Part shown: one piece after another, positions 22,389 through 30,844 of the stretch
Position numbering within the stretch: the first letter of the stretch is position 1
Layout: each line of letters opens with the position of its first letter
Assembly (NCBI GenBank): GCA_937907025.1
Contig: CALESJ010000049.1
Location: forward strand, 1-64,000
Direction of reading: 5' to 3'
Origin: an uncultured Faecalibacterium sp.
Lineage (GTDB): Bacteria; Bacillota; Clostridia; Oscillospirales; Ruminococcaceae
DNA: 64,000 nucleotides
The notes under the pieces: model-generated
The model's database searches: none
The model's input: the letters and a program-made list of their open reading frames with translations, nothing else
Told to the model about the DNA's origin: nothing
Program-made: the position numbers and the translations under genes

Positions 22389-24716
22389 ATGCCGATTTTT
22401 ACCAAAGACAAGACCCGGATGCCGCCGGCGGCCGGACCCGCCGACCGGGAAGCCGAAAGTCCCCCAGCCCTGGAGGCCGCGCCCCGGGAGCGGATGCTTT
22501 CGGGGGCGCTGCTGTGGCGGCTGGGAGCCCTGGGCGCCGGGTGCCTGCTGGGCGCCGGGCAGCTGTACGGCGCCGCACCCCTGGGTCTGGCGCTGACGGC
22601 GGGCTGTCCACCCGGGTTTGCCCTGCCTGCCATGGTGGGCGCGCTGGCAGGGTCGCTGGCCTTTCAGCCCTTCACGCTGGGGCTCAAGCTGGCGGGGGCG
22701 CTGGTGGCCACGGTAGCCGGGCGGTGCGTGGCGGCCCAGCTGGGCAAAAAGCAGTACATATGGGGCGCAGCGGCCGGGTGTGCCGCCCTGCTGGCGGAAC
22801 AGCTGGCGGTGAGCGTGGCCGGGCCCGCCGCTCTGGGAGATACCGCGCAGGTGCTTTCCACCGCCGTGCTGGCGGCCGGGTTCGGGGCGGCCATCCACGC
22901 CCTGCCCCACAGCAAACCCCGGGGCCTTTGCCTGTGGCTTTCCATGGCAGCGGCCTGCGCCCAGCGGCTGATGCCCCTGCTGGGCGGCGGATTTGCCCCG
23001 GGGTTGGTCCTGGCCGCCGGGACCGGGCTTTGCACTGCCTTTGCGGGCAGCCTGGAGCAGAGCGCCGTGCTGGCCGTAGCCATGGCGGCGGCAGTGACGG
23101 CGGCGTCCCCGGAACTGAGTTATGCGGCCCTGGCCGTGGCCCTGGGCACTTTGGGGGCCGCTGTGCTGGCCAACGGGGAGAGCTGGCGGTGCGTGGGGGT
23201 GTTTGCCCTGGGCTGCGGCGTAGGCGCCCTGGCCTCCCCCACCCCTGCCGGGGCCTTGTGGCTGTGCATTTCGGCAGCTGTGGGGGTGACAGGTTACCTG
23301 GCCTGCCCGGCCGCAGCCATGCGGGCCGTGTTTCCGCCGCCGGCCCCGCCGGTGGTGAGCCAGACCCTGAGCGGTGCCGCCCGGCGCCTGGCCGGGGTGG
23401 CGGACAGTCTTTCGGACATTGCGGACACGGTGAATGAGGTCTGCGAGCGGCAGCTGCCGCCCAGGGGCGAAACCTACGACTTTGTGGTGGAGTACACTGC
23501 CCGCCATGTCTGCCAGCAGTGCGAGCGCCGTTCTGCCTGCTGGATACGGGGCTACTCCACGGCGGTGGACGGGCTGTACAAGCTGCGCGGCGCGTTGGAC
23601 GCCCGGGGGCGTGTGGAATTGGAGGACCTGCCCGGCCAGTTGAGCGTGTGTACCCACCCCAGCGAGCTGTGCGGCTCCGTGACCCACGGGTACCGGCTGT
23701 GGACCAGCCGCCGCCAGACCCGGGCCCGGGCCAGCCTGCTGCGCAATGCTCTGACCGAGCAGTACAGCGCCATGGCCTCCGCCCTGGCCCAGATGGCCTC
23801 CCGGCTGGGACAGGCGGGTCTGCCCGACCCGCGGCGGGAAGCCAAGGTGGCCAATCTGTTTTCCACCCTGGGGCTGGAACCCCTGGAATGCAGCGCCACC
23901 AGCGATGTGGCCGGGCGCATCAGTGTGAGTGTGACGGTGCCCCGCATGAAATTCACCGACGAGGAATTGCAGGCCCTGTCCCGGGAGGTGGGGCGCATCT
24001 GCCGCCGGGACTTCGACCTGCCGGACCTGAGCCAGTGCCGCACGGTGAGCATGCTGCGGTTCGGGGAACGGCCGCTGTTCACCCCGGTGTTCGGGCTGGC
24101 CAGCCGCCCGGCCCCGCCGGAAACGGTGAGCGGGGATGCCTGTGACCAGTTCTGCGACCGGGCGGGCCGGGCCCAGATGCTGCTGTGCGACGGCATGGGC
24201 ACCGGCAAGGCTGCCGCGGTGGACGGGCGGATGGCTGCCAAGCTCACCGCCCAGCTGCTGCGGGCAGGTTTTGCCGCCGAGAGCGCTGCCCGGCTGGTGA
24301 ACGTGGCCCTGGGCATGAAGTGTGCCGACCAAGAATCCGGCGCCACCCTGGACCTGCTGACGGTGGACCTGTACACCGGCCGGGCCGGGGTGTTCAAGGC
24401 CGGGGCAGCCCCCAGTTTTCTGGTGCGGAACGGGGTGGCCCGGGTGCTGGAAGCCCCCAGCCTGCCCATGGGGGTCAGCGATTCGGTGGTGGGGCGTTCC
24501 ACCGCCCTGAGCCTGGCCGAGGGCGACATGGTGGTGCTGGTGTCCGACGGCGCCCTGTGCGACGGCAGCGACTGGCTGGTGGAGCAACTGCAGCTGTGCG
24601 CCCGGCTGGGCCACGACCCCGACCAGGTGGCCAAGGCAGTGGCCGACAGCGCCGTGCGGCGCAGCGGCGCACGGCAGGATGACATCACGGTGGCGGTGCT
24701 GCGGCTGGACCGGTGA
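22389..24716 (+). CDS. spoIIE: Stage II sporulation protein E, PP2C-type phosphatase
   Basis: The 775-residue protein has an N-terminal half with about ten hydrophobic spans (roughly residues 35-325). A linker with Cys motifs (CQQCERRSACW) follows. The C-terminal domain is of the PP2C/SpoIIE type, with SGDACDQFCDRAGRAQMLLC, the metal-binding DGMGTGKAA and the final DDITVAVLRL. SpoIIE dephosphorylates SpoIIAA and so activates sigma-F in the forespore. Length is close to the Bacillus protein (827). I chose the ATG at 22389, after GAGGGAGGGG. Frames extending upstream lack a ribosome site. Together with sigK it implies sporulation ancestry. Confidence 0.93.
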   Translation: MPIFTKDKTRMPPAAGPADREAESPPALEAAPRERMLSGALLWRLGALGAGCLLGAGQLYGAAPLGLALTAGCPPGFALPAMVGALAGSLAFQPFTLGLKLAGALVATVAGRCVAAQLGKKQYIWGAAAGCAALLAEQLAVSVAGPAALGDTAQVLSTAVLAAGFGAAIHALPHSKPRGLCLWLSMAAACAQRLMPLLGGGFAPGLVLAAGTGLCTAFAGSLEQSAVLAVAMAAAVTAASPELSYAALAVALGTLGAAVLANGESWRCVGVFALGCGVGALASPTPAGALWLCISAAVGVTGYLACPAAAMRAVFPPPAPPVVSQTLSGAARRLAGVADSLSDIADTVNEVCERQLPPRGETYDFVVEYTARHVCQQCERRSACWIRGYSTAVDGLYKLRGALDARGRVELEDLPGQLSVCTHPSELCGSVTHGYRLWTSRRQTRARASLLRNALTEQYSAMASALAQMASRLGQAGLPDPRREAKVANLFSTLGLEPLECSATSDVAGRISVSVTVPRMKFTDEELQALSREVGRICRRDFDLPDLSQCRTVSMLRFGERPLFTPVFGLASRPAPPETVSGDACDQFCDRAGRAQMLLCDGMGTGKAAAVDGRMAAKLTAQLLRAGFAAESAARLVNVALGMKCADQESGATLDLLTVDLYTGRAGVFKAGAAPSFLVRNGVARVLEAPSLPMGVSDSVVGRSTALSLAEGDMVVLVSDGALCDGSDWLVEQLQLCARLGHDPDQVAKAVADSAVRRSGARQDDITVAVLRLDR

Positions 24717-24809
24717 ATATTCCAATAACGCAAATAACGTTCCAACGCAGAACCCGCCTTTTGTATCGTTTTTATTTACAAAATTTTTATAACTTTACCA
24801 AAAAAACTG

Positions 24810-24838
24810 TTTAATTTTCTCCAAACATGTGGTAAAGT
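24810..24838 (+). promoter_or_regulatory. Promoter of the EF-G-like gene
   Basis: TTTAAT (24810-24815) and TAAAGT (24833-24838) are 17 bases apart in an AT-rich stretch that stands out from its GC-rich surroundings. Confidence 0.5.
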
Positions 24839-24951
24839 AGAATCATTCGGGGAACGGGCGCGGCCCGCCACCCCCATCACATAACGCCGAACGGTCGGAA
24901 ATTGAGTTGCTGCGTGGGACCGGGCACGGCGCGAAAAGAGGTTTGAATACG

Positions 24952-27030
24952 ATGGAATACGCCAGCAAGGACATTCGCAACATTCTGGTGGCCGGCCATG
25001 CCGGCTGCGGCAAGACCACTTTGGTGGAAGCACTTCTGTATATGAGCGGCGCAACCGAGCGCATGGGCCGGGTGGAAGACGGCACCACCGCCAGCGACTT
25101 TGACCCCGAGGAGGCAAAGCGCAAGGCTTCGCTGAATTCCAGCGTGGTCCCGGTGGAGATCGGCGGGACCAAGTACAACCTGATCGACGTGCCCGGCCTG
25201 TTTGACTTTGAGTCCGGTTCCTGCGAGGGGATCCGCGCCGCCGAGAGCGTGCTGATCTGTGTGTCCGGCCGTTCCGGCGTGACTGTCGGCGCCGAGAAAG
25301 CCTATGCCCTGGCGCTGAAAAACAACAAGGCCCGCATGGTCTTTGTGACCAAGGCCGACCTGGAAAATGCCGATTATTTCAAGATTCTGGAACAGATGAA
25401 GATCAAGTTCGGTCCTTCCATCTGCCCCTGTGTCGTTCCCGCCCGTCTGGATGACGGCACCAACGTGTACATCAATCTGTTCAGCAAGAAAGCCTTCAAA
25501 TATGAGGGCGGCAAGCAGGTCCAGGTGGACATGCCGGACATCGGCCACCGCTTCGAAGGTCTGATCCAGGCCATGAACGAGGCCATTGCCGAAACCGACG
25601 AAGCCCTGATGGAAAAGTTCTTCGAGGGTGAGGAGTTCACCACTGAGGAGATCGTTTCCGGCATGGCCGCCGGCGTGCGCACCGGCCAGATCACCCCCGT
25701 GTTCTGCGGCAGTGCAGTGAACATGCAGGCGCTGGACATGCTGGTCTACAACCTGAAAGAACTGCTGCCTTCCGCCGACGCCGCCGCCCAGGTGGCCGAG
25801 GACAAGGACGGCAACCCGGTGGAGATCACCGTGGATGAAACCGCTCCCACCTGCGCCTACGTCTTCAAGACGGTGGCCGACCCCTTCGTGGGCAAACTGA
25901 GCTTCATCAAGGTGCTGGCCGGCAAGCTGAGCGCCACTTCCAACGTGGTGAACGCCCGCACCGGACAGCCCGAGCGTCTGGGCAAGACCCTGACCGTCTG
26001 CGGCAAGCGCCAGAGCGATACCCCCGCCATTGTGGCCGGCGACATCGGCGCTGTGGCCAAGCTGACCACCGCCAAGACCGGCGATACCCTGTGTGACCCC
26101 GCCCGGGTGGTGAGCCTGCCCGCGCCCGAATATCCCGCCGCCTGCTACCGCATGGCGGTCAAGGTGGCCAAGAAGGGCGACGAGGGCAAGGTTTCCGGCG
26201 CGCTGGCCCGCCTGATGGAAGAAGACCCGGCCATCACCTTCACGGTGGACCCCGAAACCAAGCAGCAGATCATTGCCGGCCTGGGCACCCAGCATCTGGA
26301 AGTGGCCGTGGCCAAACTGAAGAACAAGTTCGGCGTGGAGATCACGCTGGAAGTGCCCCGCGTTCCCTACCGGGAATCCATCCGCAAGTCCTGCAAGGCT
26401 CAGGGCCGCCACAAGAAGCAGACCGGCGGTCACGGTCAGTTTGGTGACGTGTGGATTCAGTTCGAGCCCTGCGAGGGCGACGACATCGTCTTTGAGGAGA
26501 AGGTGTTCGGCGGCAGCGTGCCGAAGAACTTCTTCCCCGCCGTCGAAAAGGGCGTGCGGCAGGCCGCAGCCCACGGCGTGCTGGCCGGGTATCCCATGGT
26601 GGGCATGAAAGCCACCCTGCTGGACGGCAGCTATCACCCCGTGGACTCCAGCGAAATGGCCTTCATCATGGCCGCCAAGCTGGCGTACAAGGCCGCCATC
26701 CCCGAAGCCAGCCCCGTGCTGCTGGAACCCATCGGCACCCTGAAAGCCCATGTCCCGGCCGAGAACACCGGTGACATCATGGGCGAAGTGACCAAACGCC
26801 GCGGCCGCGTGCTGGGCATGAGCCCGGACGAGGACGGCGGCCAGATGGTGGAAGCCGAAGTGCCCATGGCCGAAATGCAGGACTTCACCACCTTCCTGCG
26901 GCAGCTGACCCAGGGCCGCGGGTACTACACCTTTGAGTTCGTCCGCTATGAAACCCTGCCCCAGATGCTGGAAAGCAAAGTCATTGAGCAGGCCAAGGCA
27001 CTGGGCAACATGGCTGATGACGACACCTGA
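24952..27030 (+). CDS. EF-G-like translational GTPase (paralogue of FusA)
   Basis: The 692-residue protein has the P-loop GHAGCGKTTL (residues 14-23) and all five EF-G domains by length. It departs from canonical FusA in the G motifs: G3 reads DVPGLFDF where FusA has DTPGHVDF, and G4 reads TKAD in place of NKMD. This marks the EF-G-like subfamily rather than the main elongation factor. The loss of the catalytic His after DxPG suggests slow or altered GTP hydrolysis. I chose the ATG at 24952, preceded by AGAGG; an in-frame upstream start is weaker. It is monocistronic. Confidence 0.9.
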   Translation: MEYASKDIRNILVAGHAGCGKTTLVEALLYMSGATERMGRVEDGTTASDFDPEEAKRKASLNSSVVPVEIGGTKYNLIDVPGLFDFESGSCEGIRAAESVLICVSGRSGVTVGAEKAYALALKNNKARMVFVTKADLENADYFKILEQMKIKFGPSICPCVVPARLDDGTNVYINLFSKKAFKYEGGKQVQVDMPDIGHRFEGLIQAMNEAIAETDEALMEKFFEGEEFTTEEIVSGMAAGVRTGQITPVFCGSAVNMQALDMLVYNLKELLPSADAAAQVAEDKDGNPVEITVDETAPTCAYVFKTVADPFVGKLSFIKVLAGKLSATSNVVNARTGQPERLGKTLTVCGKRQSDTPAIVAGDIGAVAKLTTAKTGDTLCDPARVVSLPAPEYPAACYRMAVKVAKKGDEGKVSGALARLMEEDPAITFTVDPETKQQIIAGLGTQHLEVAVAKLKNKFGVEITLEVPRVPYRESIRKSCKAQGRHKKQTGGHGQFGDVWIQFEPCEGDDIVFEEKVFGGSVPKNFFPAVEKGVRQAAAHGVLAGYPMVGMKATLLDGSYHPVDSSEMAFIMAAKLAYKAAIPEASPVLLEPIGTLKAHVPAENTGDIMGEVTKRRGRVLGMSPDEDGGQMVEAEVPMAEMQDFTTFLRQLTQGRGYYTFEFVRYETLPQMLESKVIEQAKALGNMADDDT

Positions 27031-27057
27031 TTTCTGATTGTCCTTTGCTGTTATAAA

Positions 27058-27105
27058 GCACCGCCCCCGGTTCCTTACGGGACCGGGGGTGGTGTGTTTT
27101 TTGTT
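27058..27105 (+). terminator. Terminator of the EF-G-like gene
   Basis: A GC-rich stem (CCCCCGGT with ACCGGGGG, extended on both sides) is followed by TTTTTT at about 27098-27103. Confidence 0.85.
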
Positions 27106-27196
27106 GTAGAAACCGGCTTCCCTGTGCAGGGGGAGGATTCGGGAAAGAGAGCTGCACGCCCACCAACCGCCGGGACAGTTCCGGGGCAGAGAGTGA

Positions 27197-27339
27197 CTCC
27201 CCTGTGTAAGGGGAGCTGGCGGCCGGAAGGCCGACTGAGGGGTTGTAGAGTTGCTGGTGTTTCCCGTGAACGGGCGATAAGGCAGGCTTTACAACCCCAC
27301 CGCCGCCGCGCGGCACCTCCCCTTACACAGGGGAGGCTT
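27197..27339 (+). repeat. Mobile-type dispersed repeat, copy 1 (143 bp)
   Basis: The unit begins CTCCCCTGTGTAAGGGGAG and ends with its exact reverse complement before GCTT. Each 19-base end is itself a hairpin, so the unit has self-folding terminal inverted repeats. It has no coding capacity. It matches copy 2 at 139 of 143 positions. A degenerate end (CTTCCCTGTGCAGGGGGAGG) lies at 27119-27138. It has the structure of a nonautonomous MITE-like element. Confidence 0.85.
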
Positions 27340-27354
27340 GGGGGGAGAGGTCGG

Positions 27355-27497
27355 CTCCCCTGTGCAAGGGGAGCTGGCGGCCGGAAGGCCGACTGAGGGG
27401 TTGTAGAGTTGCTGGTGTTTCCCGTGAACGGGCGATAAGGCGGGCTTTACAACCCCACCGCCGCTGCGCGTCACCTCCCCTTACACAGGGGAGGCTT
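27355..27497 (+). repeat. Mobile-type dispersed repeat, copy 2 (143 bp)
   Basis: Second tandem copy in the same orientation, 15 bases after copy 1, with four substitutions. It begins CTCCCCTGTGCAAGGGGAG, so one base of its left hairpin loop has changed. Together with the flanking degenerate end this makes the 566-base gap between the EF-G-like and GNAT genes a repeat array. Confidence 0.85.
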
Positions 27498-27596
27498 CGG
27501 GCAAGGGTACTGCTCACCGGCCACGCCATTCAACTCCATGCCGTATCCGTTCTGACCCTGCAAGTCTGTTGCGTTTTTCCCTCTGCGAACAGAGAT

Positions 27597-28061
27597 TCAG
27601 TACTCTTTCACCAAGGTCAAAAAATCGTATACACCGCCGTTGGACCTGCGTTTCACGATTGCGGAATCCTTGAATCCACATGAATGGTATACTTTAATCG
27701 CCCTTTGATTAAACACTGCTACATTCAGGATGAGCCGGTCAAATTTGTAATGCTGTTCCACATACTCTATGATTTTCTTTACAAATGGGATTCCGTTGCC
27801 TTTGCCGCAGAGATCCGGCCTCATCCCGAGCCCGATTTCCATAGATTGATTTTCTTGAATCACGCAAAAGAACCCGACCAACACACCGTTTTCCAACACC
27901 TCATAGTGGTCGTTTTGATTCCGCAAAGTTTCATCAACAAACTCTTCGTAGTCTTCTGCATCAGCAGTCATATCATAAAAAGAATAGATACCGTCATATT
28001 TCCATTCATTCGCAATTTCCAGCGCATTCCTTTGTGACAATGGCCTAAATACAAATTGCAT
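27597..28061 (-). CDS. GNAT-family N-acetyltransferase
   Basis: The 154-residue protein has the GNAT layout: strand and helix with RPLSQRNALEIANEW, then SMEIGLGMRPDLCGKGNG holding the acetyl-CoA loop (R-x4-GKGNG near residues 88-97), and the C-terminal VAVFNQRAIKVYHSCGF. It transfers an acetyl group from acetyl-CoA to an amine; the acceptor is unknown. I chose the ATG at 28061 with AGGAG five to six bases upstream. The gene is visibly AT-richer than its neighbours and sits between mobile repeats and an orphan transcript, which suggests acquisition by transfer. Confidence 0.88.
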   Translation of the reverse strand: MQFVFRPLSQRNALEIANEWKYDGIYSFYDMTADAEDYEEFVDETLRNQNDHYEVLENGVLVGFFCVIQENQSMEIGLGMRPDLCGKGNGIPFVKKIIEYVEQHYKFDRLILNVAVFNQRAIKVYHSCGFKDSAIVKRRSNGGVYDFLTLVKEY

Positions 28062-28191
28062 GTTTTTCTCCTGCCAATTCAAGTTGCTTTAAGATGAATC
28101 ATAAAATCCTCCATAAATCAGGCCAACTTACTCGACAAGCGGTCTTGTTTGAATATCTATGAAGAACAGAAGATCACACCAAAAAGCAAAC

Positions 28192-28219
28192 AAAAAAGCC
28201 GTGGCTGACAAACCACGGC
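28192..28219 (-). terminator. Terminator of the short orphan transcript
   Basis: GCCGTGG (28198-28204) and CCACGGC (28213-28219) form a stem with A6 at 28192-28197, giving a U-run on the minus strand. It ends the unit starting near 28333. Confidence 0.8.
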
Positions 28220-28240
28220 AAAAGAAATTCCATGAAAAAC

Positions 28241-28306
28241 TTATAGTGCAACCGAGGTCCTCCAAAGATATTCAGCTTTCCTATTGATTCTGCTGTTTTT
28301 CATCAT
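28241..28306 (-). CDS. 21-residue basic peptide of the orphan transcript
   Basis: An ATG preceded by GAGGTG at good distance opens a frame of 21 codons. The peptide starts MMKNSRINRKAEYLW and is basic, with no membrane span. It is the only frame on a transcript of about 140 nt that has its own near-perfect promoter and terminator. It could be a real small protein, or a leader peptide left from a larger resistance-type gene. No family was recognised. Confidence 0.4.
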   Translation of the reverse strand: MMKNSRINRKAEYLWRTSVAL

Positions 28307-28338
28307 GAAGCACCTCGCTTTCTATCAAAGTTTATATC

Positions 28339-28367
28339 ATCATAATCCCTATCACTGACAATGTCAA
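28339..28367 (-). promoter_or_regulatory. Near-consensus promoter of the orphan transcript
   Basis: On the minus strand TTGACA (28362-28367) and TATGAT (28339-28344) are 17 bases apart. It is among the best promoters in the window. Confidence 0.8.
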
Positions 28368-28427
28368 CAACAGGTTTATGATTCCCGCTGTATGCCCGCC
28401 GTGCAAGGCAAGAGCCGCAGAAACGCC

Positions 28428-29360
28428 TTACGCCTCCACCCCTGCCAGGTACTCCTGGGCAAAGTGCACGGCCACGGCGCCGTCAGCGGTGGCGGTGACC
28501 ACCTGGCGCACCGCCTTGGCGCGGGCATCCCCCACCGCAAAGACGCCGGGCAGGTTGGTGCGGGTGGTTTCGTCGGCATCAAAATAGCCGGCGGCATCGC
28601 ACTTCACCTGGTCCCGGAACAGCCCGGTTTCCGGCACGCGGCCGATGGCGGCAAACACGCCCTCGCAGGGCAGCTCCCGGATAGCGCCGGTATGCACGTC
28701 CTCCACTTTCAAAGCGCACAGGCGGCCGTCCTCGCCCTGCACCAGCTCCGCCGGGCGGGCGTTCCAGACGATCTCCACGCCGCTGTTTTCCAGAGCTTTC
28801 ACGTTGGGCGCCGGCGCACGCAGTTCGTCCCGGCGATGCACCAGATACACCTTTTTGCACAGGTTGGCCAGATGCAGTGCATCCCCCACCGCCGTGTTGC
28901 CGCCGCCCACGACCACCACGGTCTTGCCGCGGTAGAGCATGCCGTCACAGGCGGCGCAGTAGCCCATGCCCCGGCCCAGCAGCTCCTTTTCGTTGGGCAG
29001 GCCCAGCGGACGGGGGGATGCTCCCGGTGCCAGAACCACCGTGCGGGCCAGCACCTCACCGCTGTCGGTCTGCAGGTGCTTCACCTCTCCGGTCAGGTCG
29101 GCGCTCATGAGCTGGGTATAGCGGAACTCCGCCCCTGCCCGCTCGGCTCCCTGGCGCATCAGGTCGCCCAGGGAATACCCGTCCAGCCCTTCGGGGAAGC
29201 CGGGATAGTTCTCGATGAGGGGGGAGTCGGCCATCTGGCCGCCCGCCGCCAGTTTTTCCAGCAGAACGGTTTTCAGGCCTGCACGGGCGCCATACAGGGC
29301 AGCCGTGCAGCCGCCGGGGCCGCCGCCCACAACGGCCATATCATAAATCATTTCACTCAT
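28428..29360 (-). CDS. trxB: Thioredoxin reductase-like NAD(P)/FAD oxidoreductase
   Basis: The 310-residue protein has the FAD-binding VVGGGPGGCTAALYGARAGL near residue 10. The redox pair is in YCAACDG (near residue 135), and the NAD(P) site is VVVGGGNTAVGDALHLA (near residue 152). The C-terminal GVFAVGDARAKAVRQVVTA contacts FAD. This is the layout of thioredoxin reductase and related flavoproteins, which pass electrons from NAD(P)H to a CxxC partner. I chose the ATG at 29360, after GGAGATTTTGACC. No thioredoxin gene is adjacent. The NAD(P) site has HRRDELRA, so NADPH use is plausible. Confidence 0.92.
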   Translation of the reverse strand: MSEMIYDMAVVGGGPGGCTAALYGARAGLKTVLLEKLAAGGQMADSPLIENYPGFPEGLDGYSLGDLMRQGAERAGAEFRYTQLMSADLTGEVKHLQTDSGEVLARTVVLAPGASPRPLGLPNEKELLGRGMGYCAACDGMLYRGKTVVVVGGGNTAVGDALHLANLCKKVYLVHRRDELRAPAPNVKALENSGVEIVWNARPAELVQGEDGRLCALKVEDVHTGAIRELPCEGVFAAIGRVPETGLFRDQVKCDAAGYFDADETTRTNLPGVFAVGDARAKAVRQVVTATADGAVAVHFAQEYLAGVEA

Positions 29361-29484
29361 GGTCAAAATCTCCTTGCGGGCCCCCATTTCATCGGGTGGC
29401 CTGTACCTCAATATACCATATATAGGGGCCTTTGTCGAGAGTTTGCCCAATTGGCACGGCATTTTTTCCCGCAGCAAAAGGAAA

Positions 29485-29512
29485 GCCCTCCGTGTTGTCC
29501 GTCACGGAGGGC
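29485..29512 (-). terminator. Terminator after the amidase gene
   Basis: GCCCTCCGTG (29485-29494) and CACGGAGGGC (29503-29512) form a 10-bp stem. AAAGGAAA precedes it, a weak U-run on the minus strand, and CTTTT follows on the plus strand. Confidence 0.65.
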
Positions 29513-29583
29513 TTTTGCCGGGGATGGTTGGGGGTTCTCCCCGGCCACACAGAAAAAGAAGCGCGTTGCGCGGGAATGGCGTT

Positions 29584-30567
29584 TTACTGGTTGGGTTCCA
29601 GCCCGAACCAGCTGCAGATGGCCTGATAATACGGCTTGGCGGCCGTCCGGCAGCCGTCCTCATCGCCCAGCAGGTCCACATCGGCACTGTTGGTGATGAA
29701 GCACTGTTCCGACAGCACCGCCGGGCAGGCGGCATACTCCAGAATCCCGAAGGTGGGGTCATCATGGACGGAGGTATCATCGGATTCATACAGCAGCTTT
29801 TCGTCGTCGTCACCGTAATATATGTACCGCACACCGTCCAGGCCCCGCAGCCGCTGGCCCAGGTTGCCGAACTCCTGGGTCAGGCACCGGGCAAAGCGCA
29901 GGCTTTCATCATGGTTGGTGCTGCCGGGCGGAATGGGATAGCACTCGTACCCGGAGGTACTGGCTGCGGAATCGGAATTGCCGTGGATGGACAGCAGCAG
30001 CTGGGCGCCCTGATCGTTGGCGCGCTGGGCACACTCGCTGGGCTTGATGCGGGCGCAGTCGGGGTTCTGGCTTTCCTCCTCGGTGAGGGTCAGGTAGGGT
30101 TCGAACCGGCCGTCCGCCTCCAGCAGGTCTGCCAGATCGTTGGCGGTGCGCCAGGTCATCTCATATTCTCCGAACCCAGGTTCCTCCGACCCTCGGTCCA
30201 CCCCGCCGTGGCCGGGGTCAATGGCCACCACCGGCAACTGTTCGCCCGGGGCTGCGACGGCCTTGGTTGTGGCCTGCGTATCGGCAGGCGGCGCGGCAGG
30301 TTCCTTTGCCAGGACACGCTCCACGCAGGGCACCAGGAAAAACACCACCGCAGCGGCCACACAAGCCAACGCAGCCAGCACACCCAGGCGCGCCAGATGC
30401 CGGGCACGGCGGCGCCGACGGCGCATGGCATACCAATCCTGCGGGTGGCGGGTGGCCTGTCCGGGACGCGCAGCCCCCGCCGTATTGGGGGTCCGGCGGG
30501 GCGCAGCAGCCTGCGGGCGGCGGTACTGAATTTTACTTGTATGGCTCATGGGCTCCTGACGGGGCAT
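29584..30567 (-). CDS. N-acetylmuramoyl-L-alanine amidase (Amidase_3)
   Basis: The 327-residue protein has a basic cytoplasmic N-terminus (RRRRRRARH near residue 55) and one membrane span (LGVLAALACVAAAVVFFL). A catalytic domain with zinc-binding signatures follows: VAIDPGHGGVDRG, then LLLSIHGNSD, and LSEQCFITNSADVDLL. It should cut the amide bond between MurNAc and L-alanine in peptidoglycan at the outer face of the membrane, as a signal-anchored enzyme. I chose the ATG at 30567 because GAGGTG lies six bases upstream. The long basic N-terminus is unusual for CwlD-type amidases. Confidence 0.88.
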   Translation of the reverse strand: MPRQEPMSHTSKIQYRRPQAAAPRRTPNTAGAARPGQATRHPQDWYAMRRRRRRARHLARLGVLAALACVAAAVVFFLVPCVERVLAKEPAAPPADTQATTKAVAAPGEQLPVVAIDPGHGGVDRGSEEPGFGEYEMTWRTANDLADLLEADGRFEPYLTLTEEESQNPDCARIKPSECAQRANDQGAQLLLSIHGNSDSAASTSGYECYPIPPGSTNHDESLRFARCLTQEFGNLGQRLRGLDGVRYIYYGDDDEKLLYESDDTSVHDDPTFGILEYAACPAVLSEQCFITNSADVDLLGDEDGCRTAAKPYYQAICSWFGLEPNQ

Positions 30568-30790
30568 GGAGGTCACCTCTTTTGCACTTCCTTTGCCGGG
30601 TTCTGCGGGCACTGACCCGCGATGTGATTTGTATTATACGGCCAACTTGTGTCTGACTTGTTTCCTCTTGTGACAAAATAGCAGAGGCTTCTATCTATAC
30701 AGTGGCATTTTGCGGGGCGATGTTACAGTGTTTTTGCCGTTTCATCCATCAAGACGCTTTCTCCTGCCGAAAAATCACACCCGCCACACA

Positions 30791-30822
30791 AAAACCGGAC
30801 CGATGCAAACGCACCGGTCCGG
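30791..30822 (-). terminator. Terminator of the SnoaL-GGDEF gene
   Basis: CCGGACCG (30795-30802) and CGGTCCGG (30815-30822) pair with A-rich sequence before them, giving a U-run on the minus strand. The rest of the 277-base gap to the amidase start holds a TATAAT at 30633-30638 on the minus strand, which is the likely -10 of the amidase gene. Confidence 0.75.
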
Positions 30823-30844
30823 CTGTTGGGTCTGTATTCTGTTG

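Noticed and set aside
27094..27529. Short frames within the tandem repeats
   Set aside because: They read the repeated hairpin sequence in several registers and carry no ribosome site.
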